Assembly (NCBI GenBank): GCA_002428985.1
Contig: DIYL01000013.1
Location: forward strand, 186,001-250,000
Reading direction: 5' to 3'
Length of the DNA stretch: 64,000 nt
Source of the DNA: Anaerolineales bacterium UBA6055
Lineage (GTDB): Bacteria; Chloroflexota; Anaerolineae; Aggregatilineales; Phototrophicaceae
Made by a program: the position numbers and the translations under genes. Under the pieces are notes generated by a model. The model was not told the origin of the DNA. It ran no database searches and saw only the letters and a list, made by a program, of their open reading frames with translations. The stretch's first letter is position 1; every line of letters starts with the position of its first letter. Below, in pieces: positions 53,336 through 61,338 of this stretch.

Positions 53336-54307
53336 CTATGCCCCTTTCGAACCACCAAGGCGGATACGTGGGTCAACCATGGTATAGAGGATATCTGTCA
53401 ATAAATAAGTTAGTCCCCAGAGCAACGCAATCAACAATACAAGCCCCATAATCATGGGATAATCACGGTTAAAAATACTCGTCACAAAAAATTTGCCTAA
53501 ACCCGGAATCCCATAAACAACCTCAATAAAAAGTGAACCTGTCAGCAAATTAGGGATTTGAGGGAGTAGCACAGTAATCATTGGAATGAGCGCATTACGG
53601 AACACATGCCGCAACATAATAAATCGCTCACCAAGCCCCTTTGCCCGAGCTGTACGGATGAAGTCAGCATTTAGCACATCCGAAAAACTAGACCGTGTAT
53701 ACCGGGAAACTAATGCAAGTGGCGCAAGCGCATAGGTAATCACAGGTAGAAAATAATCCCATGATAAGATCGCATACCCGTCTTGTGTCAGTGGTGGGAT
53801 AATCCAATTTGACGGATCGCTCCAACCAATTTGATATCCGAAGATTAATAAGAACCATGTTGCAATAATAAAATTAGGTACAGCAATACCCGTTGTTGCA
53901 ATAAATGTCACAAAATTATCGACAACGCCATTACGATAGTAAGCAGCGACAATGCCCAACGTGATACCTAAACCAAATGACAGGATAATCGTATATAACC
54001 CCAGCTGGAATGTCACAGGCCAGACACGAGCAATGAGTTCACTAACAGGTGGATTACCCGCAACAGAAAATGAATTACCAAAATCCAGCTGTAATGCACT
54101 CGTCAGATAATTGATATAGCGCTCATGGACAGGTTTATCTAAGCCATACTTACGCTCCAGATTTTCCAATGCAGCACCAGAATATCCACGGTCGGCGAGC
54201 GTAAATGGACCACCAGGAACCATATTCATTAAAACAAAAACTAATAGCGAAACAACCAATAATACAAACGATAACGACGCTAAACGTCGCAAAACATATC
54301 CGATCAT
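53336..54307 (-). CDS. Oligopeptide-type ABC permease (DppB/OppB family)
   Basis: A 323-residue permease: RRLASLSFVLLVVSLLVFVLMNMVPGGPF is the first helix with the conserved PG, followed by LERKYGLDKPVHERYINYL and the EAA region RTARAKGLGERFIMLRHVFRNALIPMITV. About six helices. It pairs with the OppC-type gene that begins three bases after its stop. Between it and the binding protein upstream lies a hairpin that should reduce its expression relative to the binding protein. Confidence 0.9.
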   Translation of the reverse strand: MIGYVLRRLASLSFVLLVVSLLVFVLMNMVPGGPFTLADRGYSGAALENLERKYGLDKPVHERYINYLTSALQLDFGNSFSVAGNPPVSELIARVWPVTFQLGLYTIILSFGLGITLGIVAAYYRNGVVDNFVTFIATTGIAVPNFIIATWFLLIFGYQIGWSDPSNWIIPPLTQDGYAILSWDYFLPVITYALAPLALVSRYTRSSFSDVLNADFIRTARAKGLGERFIMLRHVFRNALIPMITVLLPQIPNLLTGSLFIEVVYGIPGLGKFFVTSIFNRDYPMIMGLVLLIALLWGLTYLLTDILYTMVDPRIRLGGSKGA

Positions 54308-54367
54308 AAGCTAAACTGAGCCTCTCATATCGGGACTTGCAAGAACATTGTACGAGGTAATAACCAA

Positions 54368-54405
54368 TAAAAACTAATGGAGGCGAGCATACACCCACCC
54401 CCATT
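54368..54405 (-). terminator. Intra-operon attenuating hairpin after the binding protein gene
   Basis: On the minus strand AATGGGGG (54405-54398) pairs with CCTCCATT (54383-54376) with one G-T pair, followed by AGTTTTTATT. Placed between the binding protein and the permeases, such leaky terminators usually keep the binding protein in excess. Confidence 0.6.
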
Positions 54406-54427
54406 GAAAATCTAATTTACGATGCGA

Positions 54428-56170
54428 TTATTCGCCACGATAGGTTTCGTAGTCCATAACAGCTTCGGTGATGTAGTAATCGCCGATACAACCATCATTA
54501 CCCCAGTGTGTTGCTGTGATACCTTGACGATCAGGTTCCCAACAGTTGCCTGTGGTGCTGACATATGGTTGGAAGAGGTCACCTTGAATACGATGTGCGA
54601 GGAAAATACCACCAACATCTTCTACAAGGATACGTTCTGCTTCTTGATACATTGCGGTACGTTCTGCAGGATCACCAGTAAATTGGTTTGCATCACGAAC
54701 GAGGTTATCAAATTCTTCATTACGCCATGAGTGACGACCTGTGGAAACCCATACACCCATCATATTTGCAGGATCAAGGTAATCCATACCATAGGAGACA
54801 CCACCAAATTGTAGTGTGGTTGGACGTTCCAACAAGCGGGTCATGTAGTCTTGGAATTCAAGATTGTTAACAGGAATGCTAACGTTCAAGCATTGGCTGA
54901 TTGATGCAGCTGCAGCAGTATACCAGTTAGCGATAAATTCGGATTCACCACGAAGTGATAGTTCAATTTCTGGGAAGCCTTCGCCGTCTGGGTAACCAGC
55001 TTCAGCAAGTAATGCTTGAGCGGCATCACAGTCATAAGCTTGGATGTCACTTAGACCTTCACTATTTGCAGCAGGGAAACCTGGAGCAAGGAAGGAGTAT
55101 GCAGGGATACCAGCACGTGAGCCGATAACATTCTCTACAATAGAGACACGATCAACAGCTTTTGCGAATGCCATACGAACGTTGAGATCATCAAATGGTG
55201 GATTGAAGGTATCCATCAAGAGATAGTCTGTACGGAAGTCACCACCGTGTGGACGATAGTTATCGAGCAATTCAGGATCATTTTCAATAACTTCGAAGTC
55301 AGCTGGACTCAAGAATGAGTAGTTGACACGGTCAATTTCACGGTTTTGGAATGCAAGGAAGCTACCATTAAGTTGGTCGCCATAAACACCGATAACTTGA
55401 CGGATCCATGGTTGACGTGGACCTGTGTAATCTGGGTTAACATCTAGAACAAGACGATCGCCAGCAACAAATTCACTCAAAACATATGGACCAGCGGAAA
55501 CAGCTGTTTCTGGGTCAAGCATATAGTCTGGGCCATATTCAGCGAGTGCATCAGCTTGCATTGGAGGCCAGAAGTAGAAGGTTGCAGGAAGTGGTGGGAA
55601 TGGTGTTTGGGTGGTGATTTCTAGTGTGAGATCATCAGCCGCTACCAAACCAATTTCTTCTACAGGGATTTCACCAGCAACAGCTTCGTCCCAACCATCA
55701 ATAATACCAAGCCAGAGCCAAACAAAGTCATATGCGTTTTCTGGTGTTGCCATGAATTGCCATGTTGCAACCCAGTCGTTTGCGGTGACAGGTGTACCGT
55801 CATTCCACATTTGACCTTCACGCAAGTTGAATGTCCATGTTAGACCATCTTCGGAAACTGACCAGCTTTCAGCAGCTGCAGGAACAAGTTCCATATTGTT
55901 GTTGAGCCATACTAATGGATCAGAGAATCTGTCAAACCCATTTTGATCACAGATACGGGAATAAACAGAAACAGCGGATGACAATGAGATTTCGGTACGA
56001 TTAGAGTTACATAGATTTCGCATTACCTGCATTTCATATGGTGCAGCATCTTCAGGTAATTCGCGACCATATACGTCTACATTGCTGTCTTGTGCGATAG
56101 CAAACGGGATAGCAACAATAAGCAATGCCAATACAAGTGACACTACCATTATTAAAGAGCGTTTGGACAT
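54428..56170 (-). CDS. ABC transporter substrate-binding protein, family 5 (DppA/OppA type)
   Basis: A 580-residue exported protein with a signal peptide (about 5-26, cleavage near AIAQD) and the solute-binding family 5 fold: WSVSEDGLTWTFNLREGQMWNDGTPVTANDWVATWQF, VRMAFAKAVDRVSIVENVIGSRAGIPAYSFLAPG, and the repeated peptide-binding cleft segments to the C-terminus. There is no lipobox. Ligands of the family are oligopeptides, but oligosaccharides and metals also occur. AAAGGAT precedes the ATG. It heads the operon: binding protein, two permeases, cytochrome c lipoprotein, small anchored protein. Confidence 0.9.
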   Translation of the reverse strand: MSKRSLIMVVSLVLALLIVAIPFAIAQDSNVDVYGRELPEDAAPYEMQVMRNLCNSNRTEISLSSAVSVYSRICDQNGFDRFSDPLVWLNNNMELVPAAAESWSVSEDGLTWTFNLREGQMWNDGTPVTANDWVATWQFMATPENAYDFVWLWLGIIDGWDEAVAGEIPVEEIGLVAADDLTLEITTQTPFPPLPATFYFWPPMQADALAEYGPDYMLDPETAVSAGPYVLSEFVAGDRLVLDVNPDYTGPRQPWIRQVIGVYGDQLNGSFLAFQNREIDRVNYSFLSPADFEVIENDPELLDNYRPHGGDFRTDYLLMDTFNPPFDDLNVRMAFAKAVDRVSIVENVIGSRAGIPAYSFLAPGFPAANSEGLSDIQAYDCDAAQALLAEAGYPDGEGFPEIELSLRGESEFIANWYTAAAASISQCLNVSIPVNNLEFQDYMTRLLERPTTLQFGGVSYGMDYLDPANMMGVWVSTGRHSWRNEEFDNLVRDANQFTGDPAERTAMYQEAERILVEDVGGIFLAHRIQGDLFQPYVSTTGNCWEPDRQGITATHWGNDGCIGDYYITEAVMDYETYRGE

Positions 56171-56396
56171 AAATTTATCCTTTCATAAAAATACTTCATT
56201 AACGTGAATCAAATTCACAGATTATATTATAACAAGTCCATAAGAAGGTGCAAAATTTACAAGCATTTGTACACACAATTGATACGGCTATACCCTTTTA
56301 AGTTTTTTGCAAAGGCACTACACTGTGTTTTACTTGTTCAATTAACTTGATTTTACAGCACATCAACCAATATTTATTATATGTTGAGGTTATTTT

Positions 56397-57572
56397 ATGC
56401 CCGGTCTAACACAACTTGCCGAACAAATTCCTAAATCACCAACAATTGCTCTAACAGACAAAGCAAATCAACTAAGATCACAGGGAGTTGATGTTATAGC
56501 GCTAGCCGGTGGTGAGCCTGATTTCGATACGCCAGCCCATGTTATTGAGGCAGGTATTAACGCAATTCGTGAAGGACAAACACATTATGCCGCCCCATCA
56601 AAAGGTCTCACACCACTACTAGAAGCCATCGCAGCAAAAACAGAGCGTGATAACAACGTCAGTGTCAATCCTAAAACAGATATTGTTGTAACCCCCGGTG
56701 GGAAATTCTCGATATATCTTGCACTTAAATCCATCCTAAATCCAACAGATGAAGTGTTAATCCTTGCACCATATTGGGTTAGCTATCCATCTATGGTGAA
56801 ACTAGTTGGTGCAAAACCCGTCATTGTTCCCCTTAGTATCGATGATAATTACACGATTAGCCTTGATCAGTTACGAGAGTGTGTCACTCCAAATACCAAA
56901 GCTATTATCGTCAACTCGCCCAACAACCCTTCGGGAAGAATGCTAACATCAAATGAAATTGAAGTAATCGCAACTGTCGCACAAGAAGCCGACATGTGGA
57001 TTATCACAGACGAAATTTATGAAAAAATTGTCTACGATGGACGGCAACACGTTTCTCTAGCAAGTATTCCAGAGCTTAAAGATCGTAGTCTGATTATCAA
57101 CGGGATGTCTAAAGGCTATGCAATGACAGGATGGCGATTGGGATGGTTAGTTGGTCCTAAGCGTGTCTTAGATGTTGCCACAATTTTTAACTCACAGACA
57201 GCAACCTCTGCTGCAACCTTCACGATGCATGCTACCGTTGAGGCCTTAAATGGATCACAGGATGTTATCGAAACCATGCGTCAATCATATGAGGAACGTC
57301 GTAATTTTATTGTGGAATCGCTCAATAGTATCGACAATATCTATTGCCCACCGATTGAAGGTGCTTTCTATGCCCTTCCTCAAATCCAAAATACAGAAAA
57401 ATCTAGCGCCGAAGTAGCAGAGCTCATCCTAACAGAAGCGCAGGTCGTGGGTGTTCCCGGAAGCGCTTTCGGTGTAACGGATAGTGTTAATATTCGTTTC
57501 TCGTACGCCACTGACAGAAACTTACTCGAAAAGGCAGTCGAGCGTATTCAGAAGATGGCACATTTACTGTAG
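56397..57572 (+). CDS. Class I pyridoxal-phosphate aminotransferase (aspartate aminotransferase-like)
   Basis: A 391-residue aminotransferase of the AspC subgroup Ib: LAGGEPDFDTPAHVIEAGINAIREGQTHY, the PGGKFSIYLAL cofactor loop, VNSPNNPSGRML with the substrate Asn, TDEIYEKIVYDG with the cofactor Asp and Tyr, SKGYAMTGWRLGW with Lys239 that binds PLP, and the Arg in INIRFSYA for the alpha-carboxylate. It probably transfers amino groups between aspartate or another amino acid and 2-oxoglutarate. GAGGTTATTTT precedes the ATG. Confidence 0.9.
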   Translation: MPGLTQLAEQIPKSPTIALTDKANQLRSQGVDVIALAGGEPDFDTPAHVIEAGINAIREGQTHYAAPSKGLTPLLEAIAAKTERDNNVSVNPKTDIVVTPGGKFSIYLALKSILNPTDEVLILAPYWVSYPSMVKLVGAKPVIVPLSIDDNYTISLDQLRECVTPNTKAIIVNSPNNPSGRMLTSNEIEVIATVAQEADMWIITDEIYEKIVYDGRQHVSLASIPELKDRSLIINGMSKGYAMTGWRLGWLVGPKRVLDVATIFNSQTATSAATFTMHATVEALNGSQDVIETMRQSYEERRNFIVESLNSIDNIYCPPIEGAFYALPQIQNTEKSSAEVAELILTEAQVVGVPGSAFGVTDSVNIRFSYATDRNLLEKAVERIQKMAHLL

Positions 57573-57597
57573 TCATACTTCTCACATGATAAAGAAC

Positions 57598-57650
57598 ACG
57601 ATATGATGGCAAGCCATTTGTAACTAAACGAGGTCTTGCCATTGCATCGT
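57598..57650 (+). promoter_or_regulatory. Hairpin enclosing the ribosome site of the glycosidase gene
   Basis: Arms 57598-57613 and 57635-57650 form a 16-position stem with one mismatch and two G-T pairs around the core ATGGCAAG/CTTGCCAT. The 21-nt loop holds CGAGG. The TTG codons used for starting lie inside the 3' arm, so folding should hinder initiation. This is a candidate translational control or a terminator of the aminotransferase transcript without a T-run. Confidence 0.45.
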
Positions 57651-58469
57651 ATTTTCATCGTATTGACAATTTCAATTCTAGTCACAGCATGTACACTTCA
57701 ACGCCCATCAGAAAACAGTACACTACAATCAACATCTCAGCACAGCCCAATTCTGGTACAAGAGACGATACCCACTAGTGAGCCAGACTCTTTAGAGACT
57801 GACGCATGGCAAGTGATTGACGATGGATTGGCATGGCGTGTGATTGAACCGAATGGCATTGCTTTTGCACAAATGAACATCCTCCGAATTGATCCAACTA
57901 TATATGGGTTTCGAGCAGTATACACGCCTCAAGACCCTAAATTTCTGGGCGATTGGGAATCAACATTAGATGATCCTGTAGCTATCATTAACGCTAATTT
58001 TTTTGAATCGAACAATACAGCACTCGGCATCATTGTCAGCGACGGTATTCGATTCGGAGACAGATTCCGACGAACAGGTGGTACATTCATTATAGAAAAT
58101 GGTATCCCATCTATCCGTGGAAATATCACACAACCTTATAGTGGTCAGCCAGTTGAACAAGCCATCGAAGGATTTCCGTTGCTTGTTGAAAACGGGCAAT
58201 CTGTTCATACCAGTAATAATCGCGCACAACGCACCCGCCGAACAGTTATCGCACAGGACTCGCAAGACAATATTTTGCTCATCGTATCACCATTTCTAGG
58301 GTTATCATTACCTGATCTAAGCCAATACTTAGCAACATCAGACCTTGATATTGTTCATGCGCTGAATCTGGATGGTGGCGGGTCTAGCATGATGAGCGTT
58401 CAAGCCATTGATTTTCGACTTGGCTCCTTCGATCCTGTCCCCGCCATTCTAGCTGTCTATAAGCGTTAA
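57642..58469 (+). CDS. Phosphodiester glycosidase (NAGPA domain) lipoprotein
   Basis: A protein of about 275 residues with a lipoprotein signal (ISILVTAC) and a NAGPA/DUF2233 domain: AVYTPQDPKFLGDWESTLDDPVAIINANFFES, DGIRFGDRFRRTGGTFIIENG, then RTRRTVIAQDSQDNILLIVSPFLGLSLPDLSQYLA and ALNLDGGGSSMM, the family motif. Members cleave GlcNAc-phosphodiesters; here it would act outside the membrane, perhaps on wall or exopolymer. Two TTG codons (57636, 57642) can start the frame; the second has GAGG eight bases upstream. The stop overlaps the convergent lipoprotein frame. Confidence 0.8.
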   Translation: MHRIFIVLTISILVTACTLQRPSENSTLQSTSQHSPILVQETIPTSEPDSLETDAWQVIDDGLAWRVIEPNGIAFAQMNILRIDPTIYGFRAVYTPQDPKFLGDWESTLDDPVAIINANFFESNNTALGIIVSDGIRFGDRFRRTGGTFIIENGIPSIRGNITQPYSGQPVEQAIEGFPLLVENGQSVHTSNNRAQRTRRTVIAQDSQDNILLIVSPFLGLSLPDLSQYLATSDLDIVHALNLDGGGSSMMSVQAIDFRLGSFDPVPAILAVYKR

Positions 58470-58966
58470 CGATTGCGACGTTGTGCATTCAATTCAAATG
58501 TCAGGTTCGTATCTGTAATCGTCACATTGGTGAAGTTCACATTGGGGTTATCACGTTGCCCACGTCCTTGTAATGCGTCTTGAATCCGTTAGTTAATCTG
58601 GCTGACGCGGTCATCCGTCGCAGACCAACCTGCAACGTTGAGATTTATGATTTGTGCTGATAATTGACCATCAACAACCGTCACGGTTATTGTGAATGTG
58701 GCAGGTACAAAGTTACCAGAGCCATCTTGTTGCTCAACTTCGCCTGTTACTAGCATTTGAGCGGGTTGTAAGTCAATCGACGCATTGCGGACAGCACCAC
58801 TCCCTTGTGCAAGTGCATTTGCCAGCATCACATTAATCTCAGCTTCTGTTGCTATGACCGTAATATCAACACCACCCGCGGGATTACGCTCAGCAGAAAA
58901 ATTATCACGATTACATGCTACAAGTGCAAACATTACCATCAAAAATAACGATATGCGTAAAACCAT
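58466..58966 (-). pseudogene. Lipoprotein gene with an in-frame TAA after 125 codons
   Basis: The frame starts at ATG 58966 (AGGAG seven bases upstream) with a lipoprotein signal (LRISLFLMVMFALVAC) and encodes a small LppM- or GLUG-like domain: VDITVIATEAEINVMLANAL, ASIDLQPAQMLVTGEVE, TFTITVTVVDGQLSAQIINLNVAGW. A TAA at 58589-58591 ends it, but the same frame continues without further stops for 40 codons (RIQDALQGRGQRD, then NFTNVTITDTNLTFELNAQ) to a TAA at 58466. That final stop overlaps the convergent gene's stop by four bases, as at two other gene pairs here. The long form is probably ancestral and the TAA a recent nonsense change or sequence error. The short product may still be made. Confidence 0.6.
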
Positions 58967-59091
58967 TCGTATACTCCTATGCTCAAATTCTCTACTTCTT
59001 TTACGCACAAGCCTCACAGTTGTTCTGATTAAGATGTAAAATATTTGTGAAATATTCAATAAAATCCGTTCACTTTTTCATAGGATATTTT

Positions 59092-59541
59092 ATGAATACA
59101 CCTCGAATAAACGTCGCAGGCGTGATTTTGCGGAACAACAAACTCCTATTGGCAGAGTATAATGATGCAAGTGGAATACACTATAATTTTCCAGGTGGTG
59201 GTGTTCATTTAGGTGAAACATTACACGATGCTGTCAAACGCGAAGTGTGGGAAGAAACTGGTGCTAGGGTGACGGTAGGCAAATTAATGGCTGTGTGGGA
59301 ATATATCCCACCGGAAGATGATCCTTATGGTAATGTTCATAAAATTGGGCATCTATTCAACTGTGAATTAGTCGCAGATAGTGAACCTAATATGCCAGAA
59401 CAACCTGACCCATCCCAAGTTGGTATCCGATGGGTATCACTCGAAAAACTAGATACAATACAGTTATATCCAGAATTAGGGCAAGACTTACATCGTATTA
59501 TTCGAGGTGAATTAGATAACGTGTTTTATGGGAAAGTATAA
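59092..59541 (+). CDS. Nudix hydrolase
   Basis: A 149-residue enzyme with the Nudix box from GGVHLGETLHDAVKRE to VWEETGARV, matching G-x5-E-x7-R-E-U-x-E-E-x-G-U. It begins NTPRINVAGVILRNNKLLLAEY. The family hydrolyses nucleoside diphosphates linked to other moieties with Mg; the substrate is open. The ATG at 59092 has AGGA seven bases upstream; a GTG at 59047 would add an unlikely 15 residues. It is followed three bases later by the hydrolase gene. Confidence 0.87.
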   Translation: MNTPRINVAGVILRNNKLLLAEYNDASGIHYNFPGGGVHLGETLHDAVKREVWEETGARVTVGKLMAVWEYIPPEDDPYGNVHKIGHLFNCELVADSEPNMPEQPDPSQVGIRWVSLEKLDTIQLYPELGQDLHRIIRGELDNVFYGKV

Positions 59542-59544
59542 TAG

Positions 59545-60432
59545 ATGGCAAAATTAGCGCAGGTAGCAACAGCACGACAAGCACAACTTAAAGATGGGCG
59601 ACGACTGGGATTTGTTGAATTTGGTGATCCAAATGGCAAACCCGTGATTATGTTTCATGACTTGTGGGGGAATCGTAATCAGAGTCATCCTGATATGAAC
59701 ATCCTTAAGAGCCTTGGTGTTCGGCTTATTGGGATGGATCGTGCTGGATACGGTATGTCCACACGTAAGCCTAATCGAAGTTTTATGGATATTGTTGACG
59801 ATACAATGCTCCTCTCCAAAGCTCTCAAACTCAATAAGTTTGCTGTACTTGGTTATTCGGCAGGTGCGCCGTATGCGTTGGCTTGTGCCTATCGATTCCC
59901 ACAGATAGTGACACGCTGTGCGATCGTTAGTAGCTTACCACCAATGGATGACCCACAAGGATTTAAAGCAGTTAATGCAAATTATTCACGCTTATTTCAA
60001 CTAGCACAGGGCATGGAGTCGTTTTTCCGCCTCATCATGAAGGGCTTTTTCTGGATTGATGGACGGCGTGACCCACACCACTATATAGCAGAGCTCACCA
60101 CATCAATGCCAGCTGTTGATCAGACGATTATGCATAATCCGCTTGTATTTAAAAATCGAGCTGATATGTGGGACACAATTAGACGCAATGGCAGTGATGC
60201 ATTTGTTGATGAGATGGTGACATTGGTCAAATCATGGGGATTCCAATTACAATCTATTCAAACACCTGTAGATGTTTGGTGTGGTGAAGCAGATGCGTTT
60301 GTCTCGCCGATGGTATCACAACGCATGGCAGACTATATCCCTAACAGTACACTTCATCTTGACCCACAGGCAGGACATCTTATTTTGTTTTCACATTGGC
60401 AGGCAATTTTAGATTCACTAGTAAACAAATAA
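59545..60432 (+). CDS. Alpha/beta hydrolase
   Basis: A 295-residue cytoplasmic hydrolase: LGFVEFGDPNGKPVIMFHDLWGNRNQS at the N-terminus (oxyanion region with HD), GYSAGAPYALACAYRFP with nucleophile Ser105, an acid in VWCGEADAFVSP near 250 and the catalytic His in QAGHLILF near 277. A helical cap spans about 130-215. The family includes esterases, peroxidases and lyases; the specific reaction is unknown. It probably shares a transcript with the Nudix gene. Confidence 0.85.
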   Translation: MAKLAQVATARQAQLKDGRRLGFVEFGDPNGKPVIMFHDLWGNRNQSHPDMNILKSLGVRLIGMDRAGYGMSTRKPNRSFMDIVDDTMLLSKALKLNKFAVLGYSAGAPYALACAYRFPQIVTRCAIVSSLPPMDDPQGFKAVNANYSRLFQLAQGMESFFRLIMKGFFWIDGRRDPHHYIAELTTSMPAVDQTIMHNPLVFKNRADMWDTIRRNGSDAFVDEMVTLVKSWGFQLQSIQTPVDVWCGEADAFVSPMVSQRMADYIPNSTLHLDPQAGHLILFSHWQAILDSLVNK

Positions 60433-60492
60433 TAATATTGACAAAGCTCATTTTATGAAACGCTGATATCTAGCAACAGTAAGGAAATACAC

Positions 60493-61338
60493 ATGCCATT
60501 TCATCAAGAATGGTTTATGCCAGATCACATTGTAAAAGTCACATTTACAGGGCGTTTAACTATAGAGGAAATTACCAAGTCCTTTGTAGTTTCTGGTAAA
60601 TTTTTAGCCGAAAGTCAAGGGGAGCGCATCCACTTCATTCATGACTGGAGTGGACTTGAGTCATTCCCGACGAACCTCAGTCATATTCGCCAAGCCATTG
60701 ATATTCACGAAAATCCATTTACAGATAAGCTCGGATGGGTTGTTGTGTTTGGAGTACAGCAAAAATTATTGCGCTTTGTAGGTGATATAACATTCCAACT
60801 GTTTAAGATTCGCACGCATATGACAGAGGATATGGAAAGTGCATTGGAATTCTTACGTAAACAAGATCCAACCCTCAAAAAGTTTCAGCATATGAGTGAT
60901 GTCTCATGGTATCTGAAGGGGCATATCTTGTATTGCTACGATGTTGTTAAAGTAGAAGACATGATCACCCGCAACACCAACGCATTAAAACTAGTTGAAC
61001 AGGATGGTCAGCCCCCTGCAGTCCACATGCTGATTGATTTTTCATCAACCAATAACCCGAATTATGATCTTGATGTGCGTGAGTTAGTCGGACGATCAAC
61101 CTCAAGTATTGAATTTGCAGAAGCCCGAGACAACTTAATTCGTCATCCCTTATTTGGATGGGTCGTCACGTTTAACATTCATAATCGTAACATCAATGTA
61201 GGTGGGAAAATTGTAGCGATGAAATATAACTACAAACGTAAAGAGGTCAATTCACTTCCGGAAGCCATTACCTTCCTCAAACAAGTTGACCCCTATCTTG
61301 ATAGTCAATTTAGCTCACAAATTAATGACAAACTCTAA
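60493..61338 (+). CDS. Duplicated STAS/SpoIIAA-like protein
   Basis: A 281-residue protein made of two homologous halves of about 135 residues. The first (1-140) has VKVTFTGRLTIEEITKSFVVSGKFL, IHFIHDWSGLESFP, LGWVVVFGVQQKLLRFVGDITFQLFKIRTHMTEDMESALEFLRKQDP. The second (about 143-278) has ILYCYDVVKVEDMI, VHMLIDFSSTNNPN, FGWVVTFNIHNRNINVGGKIVAMKYNYKRKEVNSLPEAITFLKQVDP. The order of strands and helices resembles the one-domain gene at 13071. Such proteins are thought to bind lipids or act in regulation. AAGGAAATACAC precedes the ATG. The stop overlaps the aspartate kinase stop by four bases. Confidence 0.65.
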   Translation: MPFHQEWFMPDHIVKVTFTGRLTIEEITKSFVVSGKFLAESQGERIHFIHDWSGLESFPTNLSHIRQAIDIHENPFTDKLGWVVVFGVQQKLLRFVGDITFQLFKIRTHMTEDMESALEFLRKQDPTLKKFQHMSDVSWYLKGHILYCYDVVKVEDMITRNTNALKLVEQDGQPPAVHMLIDFSSTNNPNYDLDVRELVGRSTSSIEFAEARDNLIRHPLFGWVVTFNIHNRNINVGGKIVAMKYNYKRKEVNSLPEAITFLKQVDPYLDSQFSSQINDKL

